Program-made: the position numbers and the translations under genes
The notes under the pieces: model-generated
Databases searched by the model: none
The model's input: only the letters and a program-made list of their open reading frames with translations
Told to the model about the DNA's origin: nothing
In this document: positions 54,390-62,949 of the stretch, in pieces
Layout: each line of letters begins with the position of its first letter
Position numbering within the stretch: the first letter of the stretch is position 1
NCBI RefSeq assembly: GCF_001865675.1
Contig: NZ_CP011319.1
Coordinates: 4,278,001-4,342,000 of the forward strand
DNA from: Janthinobacterium sp. 1_2014MBL_MicDiv
GTDB taxonomy: Bacteria; Pseudomonadota; Gammaproteobacteria; Burkholderiales; Burkholderiaceae_D
Direction: 5' to 3'
DNA: 64,000 bases

Positions 54390-55206
54390 GATCGTGCCGG
54401 CCCTGCCGCCCAACACCACGGCGCTCGAGCGCGCCATTGCCGTGGCCTGCGCCGAGCTGGTCAACGTGCCCGTGCCGCTGCGCGACCTGTGGAACGCCGA
54501 CCGCTGCCCTGTCCATCTGCTGCCGTTCCTGGCCTGGGCCTGTTCCGTCGACCGTTGGGACGATGCCTGGCCCGAGTCCATCAAGCGCGGCACGATCAAG
54601 GCGTCCTACTTCATCCACAAGCACAAGGGCACGATTGCCGCCGTGCGCCGCGTGGTGGAATCGCTGGGCTATTTGATCCGCATCACCGAATGGTGGCAGA
54701 CCACGCCACCCGGCGTGCCGGGCACCTTCCGCCTCGACGTGGGCGTGCTGGACACAGGCATCACGGACGCCATGTTTCAGGAAATGGAACGCCTGATCGC
54801 CGACGCCAAGCCCGTCAGCCGGCATTTAACGGGCCTGGCACTGTATCTGGAAACCCGTGGCCAGGTACGTGTTTGTGCAGTACATCCGCGATATCCTGCC
54901 TGGAAAAGCGATCGCTACGCAAAAAGAGAACGCCAGCTCGCTAAGCCAGCTACGCCCGGTCTTCGACAGCGCACCCATCGACGCCATCACGCCGCAGGAT
55001 ATTGCCCGCTACCGCGACGCCCGCAGCGCCAAGGTGCGCGCCAACCGCGAAATTGCGCTGCTGTCTCATGTGTTCAATATGGCAAGAGAATGGGGCTACA
55101 CCAAACGCGAAAATCCTTGTCGGGGCGTACGCAAGAACAAAGAGACGCCGCGCGACTTCTATGCCGACAAGGCAGTGTGGGATGCGGTGCGAAACGCTGG
55201 CTGTGA
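54382..55206 (+). CDS. P2-like tail protein I, C-terminus replaced by out-of-frame integrase DNA
   Basis: The first ~155 residues are gpI (LWNADRCPVHLLPFLAWACS near 35, then IKASYFIHKHKGTIAAVRRV near 70, and ALYLETRGQ near 155). After about position 54856 the same frame reads integrase DNA in the wrong phase, giving an Arg-rich meaningless tail to 55206. The natural gpI end and the following tail-fibre genes (H, G, F and others) are deleted. The hybrid protein is probably non-functional. Confidence 0.8.
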   Translation: MNKIVPALPPNTTALERAIAVACAELVNVPVPLRDLWNADRCPVHLLPFLAWACSVDRWDDAWPESIKRGTIKASYFIHKHKGTIAAVRRVVESLGYLIRITEWWQTTPPGVPGTFRLDVGVLDTGITDAMFQEMERLIADAKPVSRHLTGLALYLETRGQVRVCAVHPRYPAWKSDRYAKRERQLAKPATPGLRQRTHRRHHAAGYCPLPRRPQRQGARQPRNCAAVSCVQYGKRMGLHQTRKSLSGRTQEQRDAARLLCRQGSVGCGAKRWL

Positions 55207-55791
55207 AGAACTGCAGGACGCCACTTGAACTACCTGACCGGGCAGCGGCCTGCTGACGTGCTCAAGATGCGCGACGGCGATTTGAAGGATGGAGCGTTGC
55301 AGGTGCGCCAGGGCAAGAGCAACAAGCTGCTGCGCATCGTCCTTGAACATGACGGCATCAAGTCCGAGCTGGCGAAGGTCATCGAACGCATCCACGCGCG
55401 CCCACACCAGCCGCACACCACATTCATCATCGCGCTGCCAAATGGTTGCCAGGTCAAGAAGTGGCATTTGCGCCTGCGCTTCGATAGCGCCAAGAAAACT
55501 GCAGCAGAACTGGCGATAAAGGCTGGCGACGAAGAGCTGGCCAGCCGTGTCAAAGCATTCCAGTTCCGCGATATCCGAGCGCGCTCTGCCAGCGATATAG
55601 TTGATTTAGCTGCTGCCAGCTCTTTACTTGGGCATAGCGAAAAGGTGATAACAGAAAAAGTATATCGTCGCATTGGCCAGCAGTACGACCGACAAAATAA
55701 ACAGGCTTGGCAAAAGATCACGATACTAAAAGAAAGGTTTTGCCTTACCAAAGAAAATAAAATCACACAGGGATTTTTACTGCGCGGCTAG
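54857..55791 (+). pseudogene. Tyrosine-recombinase integrase, truncated and frameshifted
   Basis: 54857-55228 encodes the core-binding half (FDSAPIDAITPQDIARYRDA, then NREIALLSHVFNMAREWG), and 55225-55791 encodes the catalytic half in another frame (YLTGQRPADVLKMRDGDL with the first Arg, later SLLGHSEKVITEKVYRR carrying the His-x-x-active Tyr region). The break at ~55217-55225 fits a loss of 1 or 4 bases from an A-M-D-L-N-type codon run. The N-terminal arm-binding part is missing. It lies before the tRNA-Ser gene, the likely original target. Confidence 0.85.
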
Positions 55792-56761
55792 AAATAACGG
55801 TGGAGATCCCCTCTTCAGTTAACACCCAAATAGCATCACCTTCACTATCCGAAAAATAAACCTCAATTAACTTTAAAGCCCTAAATTGGCTCTTCAAAAC
55901 TTGAAAATCACTCTCATCAATTTGGAAAAACTGAAGCAAACCAAAACTCAAATCTATATCCTTCCTGAAAAAATCCGTAATTCTTTTTCGAACATCAGTT
56001 TCCTTTGGTTCACGCTCCAAAAATAAACTTAAGTTTAGAAATATATCCTCAAATGACTTCGTTACAGAAATATACTCTGGATCGTCACCTATTGTCTTAA
56101 AACCTAAACAATTAAAAGTGTAAACATGATCAAGTCCTGCGATTTTACCCATAGGTTTTTCCGATTCTTGATCACTTTCCAAAAAGTCAATCCTACCCCG
56201 AAGTTCCGCATTTTCCTTACGAAGTTCATTCATTTCTGCAAGAATCGTAGAAGATACAGCTTCACTACCCCGAATCCAACCTACAGCCGGATAGGTTCGT
56301 ATCGTCTTCGCAAGACTTAGGGCCACAAGTCCAGGTAACTGATCAACGGAATTCCAAGATTTTACTAATCTAACTGCCTTAACCTTATTTCGAAAATCAG
56401 CCAATTTTTTAGTAAGCTCATTATCCCTATCTACTTTCCCAGATGGAATATCTTCTGGTGAATCATGAATAAATGCAACAACTTTTAGTCCCTTTTCTAC
56501 CGCATAGTCAAATTCCTTTTCAGTATAACTAATCCCTTCAGATGTCAACGACCCATACCTACCACCAATAATCAATAAATAGTAATCACTATCATCAATT
56601 ACTCTCTTTATAAAATTAAACTGTTCATCATCCATTGCCGGAAACAATTCCATTCCTGCCGGAATACAATCCATTTCCATTAATGCCTGCATTACGCTCT
56701 GCCTCTCCTTTACCAAATCAGTATAAGTCGAGCTAACAAAAACTTGATATCTTTTATCCAT
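55763..56761 (-). CDS. DUF4062 domain protein
   Basis: 332 residues, AT-rich. The N-terminus YQVFVSSTYTDLVKERQSVM (residues 5-24), with PAGMELFPAMDDEQF and YYLLIIGGRYGSL after it, is DUF4062, a TIR/SLOG-like alpha-beta domain found in many conflict-system proteins. Residues ~175-205 form a coiled coil (EMNELRKENAELRGRIDFLE). The C-terminal third is a winged-helix-like region of unknown type. It overlaps the integrase end by 29 bases on the opposite strand and lies between the integrase and tRNA-Ser, a common cargo site. Confidence 0.8.
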   Translation of the reverse strand: MDKRYQVFVSSTYTDLVKERQSVMQALMEMDCIPAGMELFPAMDDEQFNFIKRVIDDSDYYLLIIGGRYGSLTSEGISYTEKEFDYAVEKGLKVVAFIHDSPEDIPSGKVDRDNELTKKLADFRNKVKAVRLVKSWNSVDQLPGLVALSLAKTIRTYPAVGWIRGSEAVSSTILAEMNELRKENAELRGRIDFLESDQESEKPMGKIAGLDHVYTFNCLGFKTIGDDPEYISVTKSFEDIFLNLSLFLEREPKETDVRKRITDFFRKDIDLSFGLLQFFQIDESDFQVLKSQFRALKLIEVYFSDSEGDAIWVLTEEGISTVISSRAVKIPV

Positions 56762-56940
56762 TTAAAAAACGATCGAAATGAAAGGTTATAGTAAAAATAT
56801 AACGTGGCAGATGACAAAATTCTCGGGCGACGTATGTTGTGAATAATATACTAAATGATGGAGTTGCGGAAACTACTTCCGCAACAAGAGAGTGAACAAC
56901 ATGCGTTATGAGTTCAAGATGGGGAAGGTATCGAAAAGAC

Positions 56941-56980
56941 AAAAAAAATAAGCCCTTGATAATCAAGGGCTTATTTCATT
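56941..56980 (-). terminator. Bidirectional terminator downstream of tRNA-Ser
   Basis: A 12-bp stem (ATAAGCCCTTGA / TCAAGGGCTTAT, 56948-56959 with 56963-56974) has a TAA loop. On the minus strand it is followed by eight T residues (56948-56941), and on the + strand by TTTCATTTTT. It begins about 10 bases beyond the tRNA 3' end and terminates the tRNA transcript. Confidence 0.88.
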
Positions 56981-56984
56981 TTTC

Positions 56985-57074
56985 TGGCGGAAGCGGTGAG
57001 ATTCGAACTCACGAACAGTGTAACCCGTCGCTAGTTTTCAAGACTAGTGCCTTCAACCACTCGGCCACGCTTCC
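56985..57074 (-). tRNA. tRNA-Ser (anticodon TGA)
   Basis: A complete 90-nt class II tRNA with encoded CCA (at 56985-56987 on the reverse strand). The acceptor stem is GGAAGCG/CGCTTCC; the anticodon stem CTAGT/ACTAG holds the loop CTTGAAA with TGA; a long variable arm and the T arm GAGTTCGAATCTC follow. The 3' end points left, toward the prophage remnant, consistent with integration at its 3' end. I saw no duplicate of that end on the far side. Confidence 0.95.
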
Positions 57075-57234
57075 AGATGGCAGCATTATACATAAAGGTC
57101 AGTGGCTTACCAATGGCTAGCACTCTCGGGGGCTTATTTCCCCCAGCGGCAAGGACTGGGGGCGTACCGGCGGGGATGAGCCCGGCTCTTCAGCCAAGGA
57201 TTCAATACCTGTGCAGGCATGCAGAGCAGCAGCC

Positions 57235-59280
57235 TTACACGCCCCAGTTTTCCCGCAGCGCCGCCTCGAACTCCCGCGCCGGCAGCGGGCGCGAGAACAA
57301 ATAGCCCTGCACTTCATCGCAACCCGAACTCTTCAAAAATTCCAGCTGCTCCGCCGTTTCCACGCCTTCCGCGATCACCTTGTGGTGCAGCTGCTGGGCG
57401 ATGCTGATGATGGTGCTGGCGATGGCGCAGTCGCTGGCGTCGGTGGGGATGCCGGTGGTGAACGAGCGGTCGATCTTTAACGTGTCGATGGGGAAACGCT
57501 TGAGGTAGGACAAGCTCGAGTAGCCGGTGCCGAAGTCATCCAGCGACAGGGCCACACCCAGCGCCGTGATGCGGTCCATGATGCCGATCACGCGCTCGAT
57601 GTTATGCATCAGCGTGCTTTCCGTGATTTCCAGTTCCAGCCAGGCCGCTTCCAGGCCGTAGCGGGCCAGGGTCGCGGCCACCCTGGCCGGCAGGGCCGCC
57701 GTGAATTCGCGGGCGGAAACGTTGACGGCCAGGCGGATCGGCGGCAGGCCGGCCAGTTTCCACGCTTGCGCCTGGGCGCAAGCCGCTTCCAGCACCCATT
57801 CGCCCACTTGCACCACCAGGCCCGTCGATTCGGCCAGGGGGATGAATTCGGCAGGCGGGATCATGCCGTGCTGCGGGTGATGCCAGCGCACCAGCGCTTC
57901 GGCGCCGATGATGCGGCCGCTGGCCAGCGCGTATTTCGGCTGGTAGTGCAGCAGCAGTTGCTGTTCCGACAGGGCCTGGCGCAAGCCCGTTTCCAGGCGC
58001 ATGCGCGCCTGCATGCCCAGATTCATGTCCTGGCTGTAGAAAGCCACGCTTTCCGCTTCGCCGCCACTGTCCTGCTTGGCGCGGTACATGGCGATGTCGG
58101 CCAGGCGCAGCAGGGTTTCCGCATCCTGCCCGTCCTGCGGATACACGCTGATGCCGATGCTGGCGCCCACGCGCAAGTCGTGGCCCTCGATCAGGAACGG
58201 CTCCACCAGCGACGCCAGCAGCTTTTGCGACACCATGCTCGCTTCAAAGTGCTGGCCGATGTCGAACAGGCCGACGGCGAATTCGTCGCCGCCCAGGCGC
58301 GCCACCAGGTCCTGGTCGCGCAGTGCCTGCCGGAAACGCAGCGAGACTTGCCGCAGCAATTCATCGCCGATGCGCCGGCCCAGGGTGTCGTTGATCAGTT
58401 TAAAACGGTTCAGGTCGATGAACAGCACGCAGCCGAGCATCTTGCTGCGCTGCGCCACGCTCAGGGCCTGGTCGACCAGCTTGGCCAGCAGGGTGCGGTT
58501 AGGCAGGCTCGTCAGCGGGTCGTAATACGCGAGGTGGTGCAAGCGCTCTTCGGCCAGCTTGCGCTCGGTGATGTCCGTCAGGTAGGCGATCAATCCGATG
58601 CGCTTGTCGTCCATGTCGTGCAGCGGCGACAGGGACAGGCTGGCCCAGAAGATCTCGCCCGACTTCTTTCGGCGGCGCACCTCCATCAGGCGCCCTCCCT
58701 GCTCCAGGAAGGCGTCGTGGAAACCCGTGTCTTCCTCGTCATACAGGAACAGGATGTTGCGCCCCACGGCTTCCACCGAGGAATAGCCGAACAGGCGCTC
58801 GGCGCCCTTGTTCCAGCTGGTGATGTAGCCCGTCAAGTCCATCGTCAGCACAGATTCGTGCAACTGGTCGAGGATTTGCGTCTGCTGCGCCAGCAAGGCT
58901 TCGACTTGCGCGTAGGCATGGGTCGAGCGTTGCGCCAGCGTATGTACTTGCAGCACGCCCGCCGTCAGGGATGCCAGGCTGGCCAGGTGGCGGCGGTCGG
59001 CGTCGTTGTACAGGCTGCGCCCGGCCACGGTGAAATGGCCGAAGCAATGGCCGTCAAAACTGATTTCCTGCAGCAAGGCGGGCGTATCGCGCGCAAAAGG
59101 CGCTGGCGGCGGGCCGCCATCGGCGCTGGCCGAAGGCAGGAACTGGCAATACGGGCTGGCCATCACGGCGCTGGCAATGCGCCCCAGTTCGGCCACCAGC
59201 GCCTGGCCACGCAAACGCACGACGGCGTCGCACAGGGCGGCGCTGTCACTGAGGTAATCCGACACCGGAAGCACGGTCAT
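57235..59280 (-). CDS. PAS-GGDEF-EAL cyclic-di-GMP protein
   Basis: 681 residues from the ATG at 59280, one base beyond the HDOD gene stop. A GAF-like N-terminal part (~1-150) is followed by PAS (DLTGYITSWNKGAERLFGYS near 152), then GGDEF and EAL. GGDEF is intact and preceded by RDQD, an RxxD inhibitory site, five residues before. EAL motifs are intact (GAEALVRWHHP, DDFGTGYSSLSYLKRF, AEGVETAEQ). It could both make and degrade c-di-GMP; such hybrids often act mainly as phosphodiesterases. Co-transcribed with the HDOD gene. Confidence 0.92.
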   Translation of the reverse strand: MTVLPVSDYLSDSAALCDAVVRLRGQALVAELGRIASAVMASPYCQFLPSASADGGPPPAPFARDTPALLQEISFDGHCFGHFTVAGRSLYNDADRRHLASLASLTAGVLQVHTLAQRSTHAYAQVEALLAQQTQILDQLHESVLTMDLTGYITSWNKGAERLFGYSSVEAVGRNILFLYDEEDTGFHDAFLEQGGRLMEVRRRKKSGEIFWASLSLSPLHDMDDKRIGLIAYLTDITERKLAEERLHHLAYYDPLTSLPNRTLLAKLVDQALSVAQRSKMLGCVLFIDLNRFKLINDTLGRRIGDELLRQVSLRFRQALRDQDLVARLGGDEFAVGLFDIGQHFEASMVSQKLLASLVEPFLIEGHDLRVGASIGISVYPQDGQDAETLLRLADIAMYRAKQDSGGEAESVAFYSQDMNLGMQARMRLETGLRQALSEQQLLLHYQPKYALASGRIIGAEALVRWHHPQHGMIPPAEFIPLAESTGLVVQVGEWVLEAACAQAQAWKLAGLPPIRLAVNVSAREFTAALPARVAATLARYGLEAAWLELEITESTLMHNIERVIGIMDRITALGVALSLDDFGTGYSSLSYLKRFPIDTLKIDRSFTTGIPTDASDCAIASTIISIAQQLHHKVIAEGVETAEQLEFLKSSGCDEVQGYLFSRPLPAREFEAALRENWGV

Positions 59281-59281
59281 G

Positions 59282-60466
59282 CTAGAGGTTCCGGCTGACC
59301 TGGATGGCCCACTGGTACGCCTGTAGCAGGCTGCGCCAATAAGTTTCTCCATCGATGCCGGCGCGGTGCAAGCCCTCGGGCGGCGGCGCCGGACATTCGA
59401 CCAGCGCCAGCAAGGTGCCCAGTTCGCCATTGCGCTCAAGCAAGGCGGCACTGACTTCGGGTGCCAGGTTCAGGGTGGCGATGATGTCCGGCATCGGCAT
59501 GCCCAGCAGGATGTCGAGCAGCGAAAATACGCCAGCCATGAAGGCCAGGTCCTGCGCGTCGCGGTCGCCGCCGCGCAACTGGCACAGCGCTTCCATCTGC
59601 GCCGCGCGCACGGCCGCCAGCGGCAACAGCGCATGGATCTTGCCATCGTCCTGCTGGCGCGCATACAGCAGCAGTTGCAGCCAGCGCTGCAGCTGGCGCC
59701 GGCCCAGCAGGGTGATGGCCTGGCTGAAGCTGGTAATCGGCGCCGTGAAGCCGAAAGCGGCCGAGTTGACCAGTTTCAACAAATGATAGCTGAGCGATGG
59801 ATCTTGCTTGAGCGGCACTTCCAACTCATGCGCGTCAGCGTCGCGGGCCAGCAAGCCCAGCAGCGCCAGCAGGCGCTTGCGCGAGGTGGCGTCCTCCGGC
59901 TCGCTTTGCTGGCGCGCATGGTGCAAGGCATAGTCGCCGGCAAACCAGCTGACGCCGAGATCTTGCAATGCAGCAAGCTTCTGCGCATCGCCGATGTTGT
60001 AGGCCAGGTGCGGCCCCGGCAGCGACAGCAATTGATGCAGGCCCGGCAGTTCGCCGGCCGCGTCGATGCTCAGCGCGCGCGCTTCGACCTGCGCCGCCGT
60101 CACGGGACCGGCGCTGGCGCCGTCGAGGATGATACGGTAGCCGGCATCGCGCCATTGCTGGCATTTCTTCTGGATTTGCTTGTCGCCGGCAAACGTGGCC
60201 GGCAAGCGGAAGATGGTGCGTTGCGGCGCCAGTTGCGCCAGCACGGCCTCGTCCACACCATGCGGGTCGGCCAGGGGAATGATGCAGTCGAGCGGCGCCA
60301 GGAAGGCATACGCATCGGCAGTGGCCAGCGCCGCGGTCAGCGCCGTCATTAGCGGCGCCGTCGATGGCTGCGGTACATGCAAGGTGACAGCGACCCACTC
60401 ATTATGAGCATTGGCAACTGCTTGTAATCCCACCAATGGAAACAGGTTTGATTCAGATGCTGACAT
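59282..60466 (-). CDS. HDOD-domain signalling protein with degenerate EAL-like half (YuxH family)
   Basis: 394 residues from the ATG at 60466. The C-terminal half (~190-390) is an HDOD domain (LLKLVNSAAFGFTAPITSFS, then ITLLGRRQLQRWLQLLL). The N-terminal half has the YuxH/EAL-like fold, but the EAL catalytic motif is missing, so it probably binds rather than hydrolyses nucleotide or serves in protein contact. It directly precedes the active GGDEF-EAL gene, suggesting a regulator-enzyme pair. Confidence 0.87.
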   Translation of the reverse strand: MSASESNLFPLVGLQAVANAHNEWVAVTLHVPQPSTAPLMTALTAALATADAYAFLAPLDCIIPLADPHGVDEAVLAQLAPQRTIFRLPATFAGDKQIQKKCQQWRDAGYRIILDGASAGPVTAAQVEARALSIDAAGELPGLHQLLSLPGPHLAYNIGDAQKLAALQDLGVSWFAGDYALHHARQQSEPEDATSRKRLLALLGLLARDADAHELEVPLKQDPSLSYHLLKLVNSAAFGFTAPITSFSQAITLLGRRQLQRWLQLLLYARQQDDGKIHALLPLAAVRAAQMEALCQLRGGDRDAQDLAFMAGVFSLLDILLGMPMPDIIATLNLAPEVSAALLERNGELGTLLALVECPAPPPEGLHRAGIDGETYWRSLLQAYQWAIQVSRNL

Positions 60467-60687
60467 CGGTATCTCAGTGTGGGTAGGGCGCCATAGTAAA
60501 TAAACTGACCAGCATTGGCAACCCTGGCCCGGCAGGGATGCCATTTCGACAGCAAGAATCATTCTATCCGAATCTCACCCACGAAACAGTTTAATATTGG
60601 CAATAAATGTTCAAAAAAAACATTCCCCCGCGAGACCCGCCTGTCATGCGGGTTTGAAAAAAATACACTGCTACGCGCAGGCAGCAA

Positions 60688-61323
60688 TCAAGCGCCGCCG
60701 CCATCGAACTGCGCGTGCTCGACCGCGTATTTGATCAGTTCAGCCTGGCCTTCGATACCGAGCTTGCGCTTGATGTTCAGCCGGTGCGTCTCCACCGTGC
60801 GCACGCTCAGGTCGAGGTCGCGGGCGATCTGCTTGTTCGACTGGCCCGCCGCGATGTGCTGCAGCACCTGCTGCTCGCGCGTGGTGAGAAAGGAGTCGTG
60901 CACTTGCGGGCGCGACAGCTGGCGCGCCAGGGCCGCGCTGTAATAAATGCCGCCGGACATCACCGTCTCGATGGCGAACACAATATCTTTCCCTGGAGCA
61001 TCTTTGAGCACATAGCCGCGCGCGCCCGCCTGCAGCGCCTGCGACACGTATTCGAGCTTGTCGTGCATGGACAGGATCAGCACGGCGATCTGCGGAAACG
61101 CCTGCTTGAACAGCGCGGTCGCCTCGATGCCATTCGTGCCGCGCATGTTGATATCCATCAATACCAGGTCCACCTGGTGCGCGCGCGCCTGGGCCAGCGC
61201 CTCGTCGGCGCCGCCCGCCTCGGCCACCACGTCGAAATGCGCCACCGCTTCCAGGCGCGCGCGCAAGCCGTCGCGCACGAGGGGGTGGTCGTCCACCAGC
61301 AGGATCTTGATCGTTTCGGTCAT
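60688..61323 (-). CDS. NarL/FixJ-type response regulator
   Basis: 211 residues from the ATG at 61323. A receiver domain (LLVDDHPLVRDGLRARLE, then VDLVLMDINMRGTNGIEA with the phospho-acceptor Asp near 56) is joined to a LuxR helix-turn-helix (LTTREQQVLQHIAAGQSNKQ, then LDLSVRTVETHRLNIKRKL). It follows the histidine kinase gene by 8 bases. The pair is divergent from the transporter at 62950, its likely target. Confidence 0.92.
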   Translation of the reverse strand: MTETIKILLVDDHPLVRDGLRARLEAVAHFDVVAEAGGADEALAQARAHQVDLVLMDINMRGTNGIEATALFKQAFPQIAVLILSMHDKLEYVSQALQAGARGYVLKDAPGKDIVFAIETVMSGGIYYSAALARQLSRPQVHDSFLTTREQQVLQHIAAGQSNKQIARDLDLSVRTVETHRLNIKRKLGIEGQAELIKYAVEHAQFDGGGA

Positions 61324-61331
61324 GGTATGTA

Positions 61332-62702
61332 TCAGTGTGTTGGGGGAAGGTCCAGCCGCGCCAGCACCAGGGTGCCGGCCGGCGAGGACGTGATGTGCAG
61401 GCTGCCGCCGATGGCTTCCATGCGTTCCGTCATGTTGCGCAAGCCGATGCCGCGCTGCGGATGCAGGGCGATGCCGTCGAAGTCGAAGCCGCCGCCATTG
61501 TCGCGGATGCGCAGCTCCACCCCCGTGCCCGCTTCGTGCAGGCTCACTTCCACGCCGCTGGCGTGGGCATGGCGCTCGCAATTGGTCAGCGCTTCCTGGG
61601 CAATGCGGAACAGCACGGTATTGACCATGTCGGGCAAGCCCTCGCCCGCGGTCGGCGGACTGGCCGCGAAACTGGCCTGGGCACTGCTGCTGTCGTTAAA
61701 TTCGTGCACCAGGTGGTCGAGCGCGGCGGCCAGGCCCAGGTCGTCGAGGATGGCCGGGCGCAGGTTGTGCGAAATGCGCCGCACCTCGCCCAGCACCTTG
61801 TTGAGTTGCTCGGCGGCACGCTCGAACGTGGCGGGCGCTTTTTCCTTCTGTTCATGATTGCCGGCCAGGCGCGCGATGCCGGCCTCGATCTGCAGCTTGA
61901 TCGACACCAGCCACTGGCTGATGCCGTCATGCAAGTCGCGCGACAGCCGCGCCCGCTCCTCTTCCTGCGACTCCACCACGCGCTGCGCCAGCACTTTCAG
62001 CTTGGCATCGGCCACGCGCAGCTCGCGCAAGTTCAGCGCCAGGCCGGAACCGGCCACCAGCAAGGCGCCGAGGATGGCGATGGCGGCGATCAGTTCCATG
62101 GTCGAGCGGATATTGCGCGACTGCTGGGCGTCCACCTTGGCCAGCGCCTGGTCCACATCGTCCATATAGATGCCGGTGCCCATCATCCAGCCCCATTCCG
62201 GCATCAAAATCACATAGCCGAGCTTGGGCGCGGACTTGTTCGTCGACGGCTTGATCCAGTTGTAGCGTTCGAAACCGCCGCCGCTGTTCGCCCGCTGCAT
62301 CAGGCGCTGAATGGTCAGGTTGCCCTCGGCGTCGCGCAATTCCCACAGGTTCTGTCCCACCAGCTCAGGCTGGCGCGGGTGCATCAGCGACTTGCCCTGC
62401 AAATCGTAGATGAAGAAATAGCCGTCGTCGCCATAGCTGAGCGAGGCGAGGATGCGCTTGGCTTCCTCTTGCGTGGCGGCATCCTTGCGCCCCGACTGGT
62501 ACAGCGAGGCGATGGAATGGCTGGCCAGCGTCACGTAATGCTTGAGTTCGGCCTCCTTGCTGGCCAGGTAGGCTTGCTGGATGGTGGCGCGCTGCTGCTC
62601 GGCCAGCGTGATGGCCTGGTGCCGCACGGCAAACGCGATCGCGCACATGGCCAGGATCAGCGGCGTGATGGCCAGGAAGATGACTTTCTGTCTGAGTTTC
62701 AT
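61332..62702 (-). CDS. Cache-domain sensor histidine kinase
   Basis: 456 residues. An N-terminal membrane helix, a periplasmic Cache_2 domain (DGYFFIYDLQGKSLMHP near 93, WGWMMGTGIYMDDVDQAL near 172), a second membrane helix near 205, a HisKA_3 dimerisation helix with the phosphorylated His in LSRDLHDGISQWL near 260 and an HATPase domain (DNGGGFDF near 400). This architecture senses small carboxylates such as pyruvate or other organic acids. The divergent transporter suggests the ligand is its substrate. Confidence 0.91.
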   Translation of the reverse strand: MKLRQKVIFLAITPLILAMCAIAFAVRHQAITLAEQQRATIQQAYLASKEAELKHYVTLASHSIASLYQSGRKDAATQEEAKRILASLSYGDDGYFFIYDLQGKSLMHPRQPELVGQNLWELRDAEGNLTIQRLMQRANSGGGFERYNWIKPSTNKSAPKLGYVILMPEWGWMMGTGIYMDDVDQALAKVDAQQSRNIRSTMELIAAIAILGALLVAGSGLALNLRELRVADAKLKVLAQRVVESQEEERARLSRDLHDGISQWLVSIKLQIEAGIARLAGNHEQKEKAPATFERAAEQLNKVLGEVRRISHNLRPAILDDLGLAAALDHLVHEFNDSSSAQASFAASPPTAGEGLPDMVNTVLFRIAQEALTNCERHAHASGVEVSLHEAGTGVELRIRDNGGGFDFDGIALHPQRGIGLRNMTERMEAIGGSLHITSSPAGTLVLARLDLPPTH

Positions 62703-62773
62703 GGCCTGGCGCGCTCCGGCGTCGTCGATGCTGGTGGAAATCCGTGATTTTACGTCGCGGCGCCGTGTTTGAT

Positions 62774-62826
62774 CTGCGTAGTAATACTGAGCGTTACTGC
62801 GTAGTGCTGCGCTTGCGGCAATTATA
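62774..62826 (+). promoter_or_regulatory. Direct repeat and -10-like box upstream of cstA-type gene
   Basis: CTGCGTAGT occurs at 62774-62782 and 62797-62805, 23 bases apart (about two helix turns), with a TTATAC box at 62822-62827 downstream. This is a plausible binding site for the adjacent NarL-type regulator, upstream of the transporter. Confidence 0.45.
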
Positions 62827-62949
62827 CGATTCCTGAATACTCGCCATAAGCTGCCGATACAGCAAAAGCAACATCAACCTGGCGACGACCAGGAGCGGCG
62901 GCACACCATCATCGCACGGCACAGCGCCCGTCAAATCTCTGGAGGAAGC

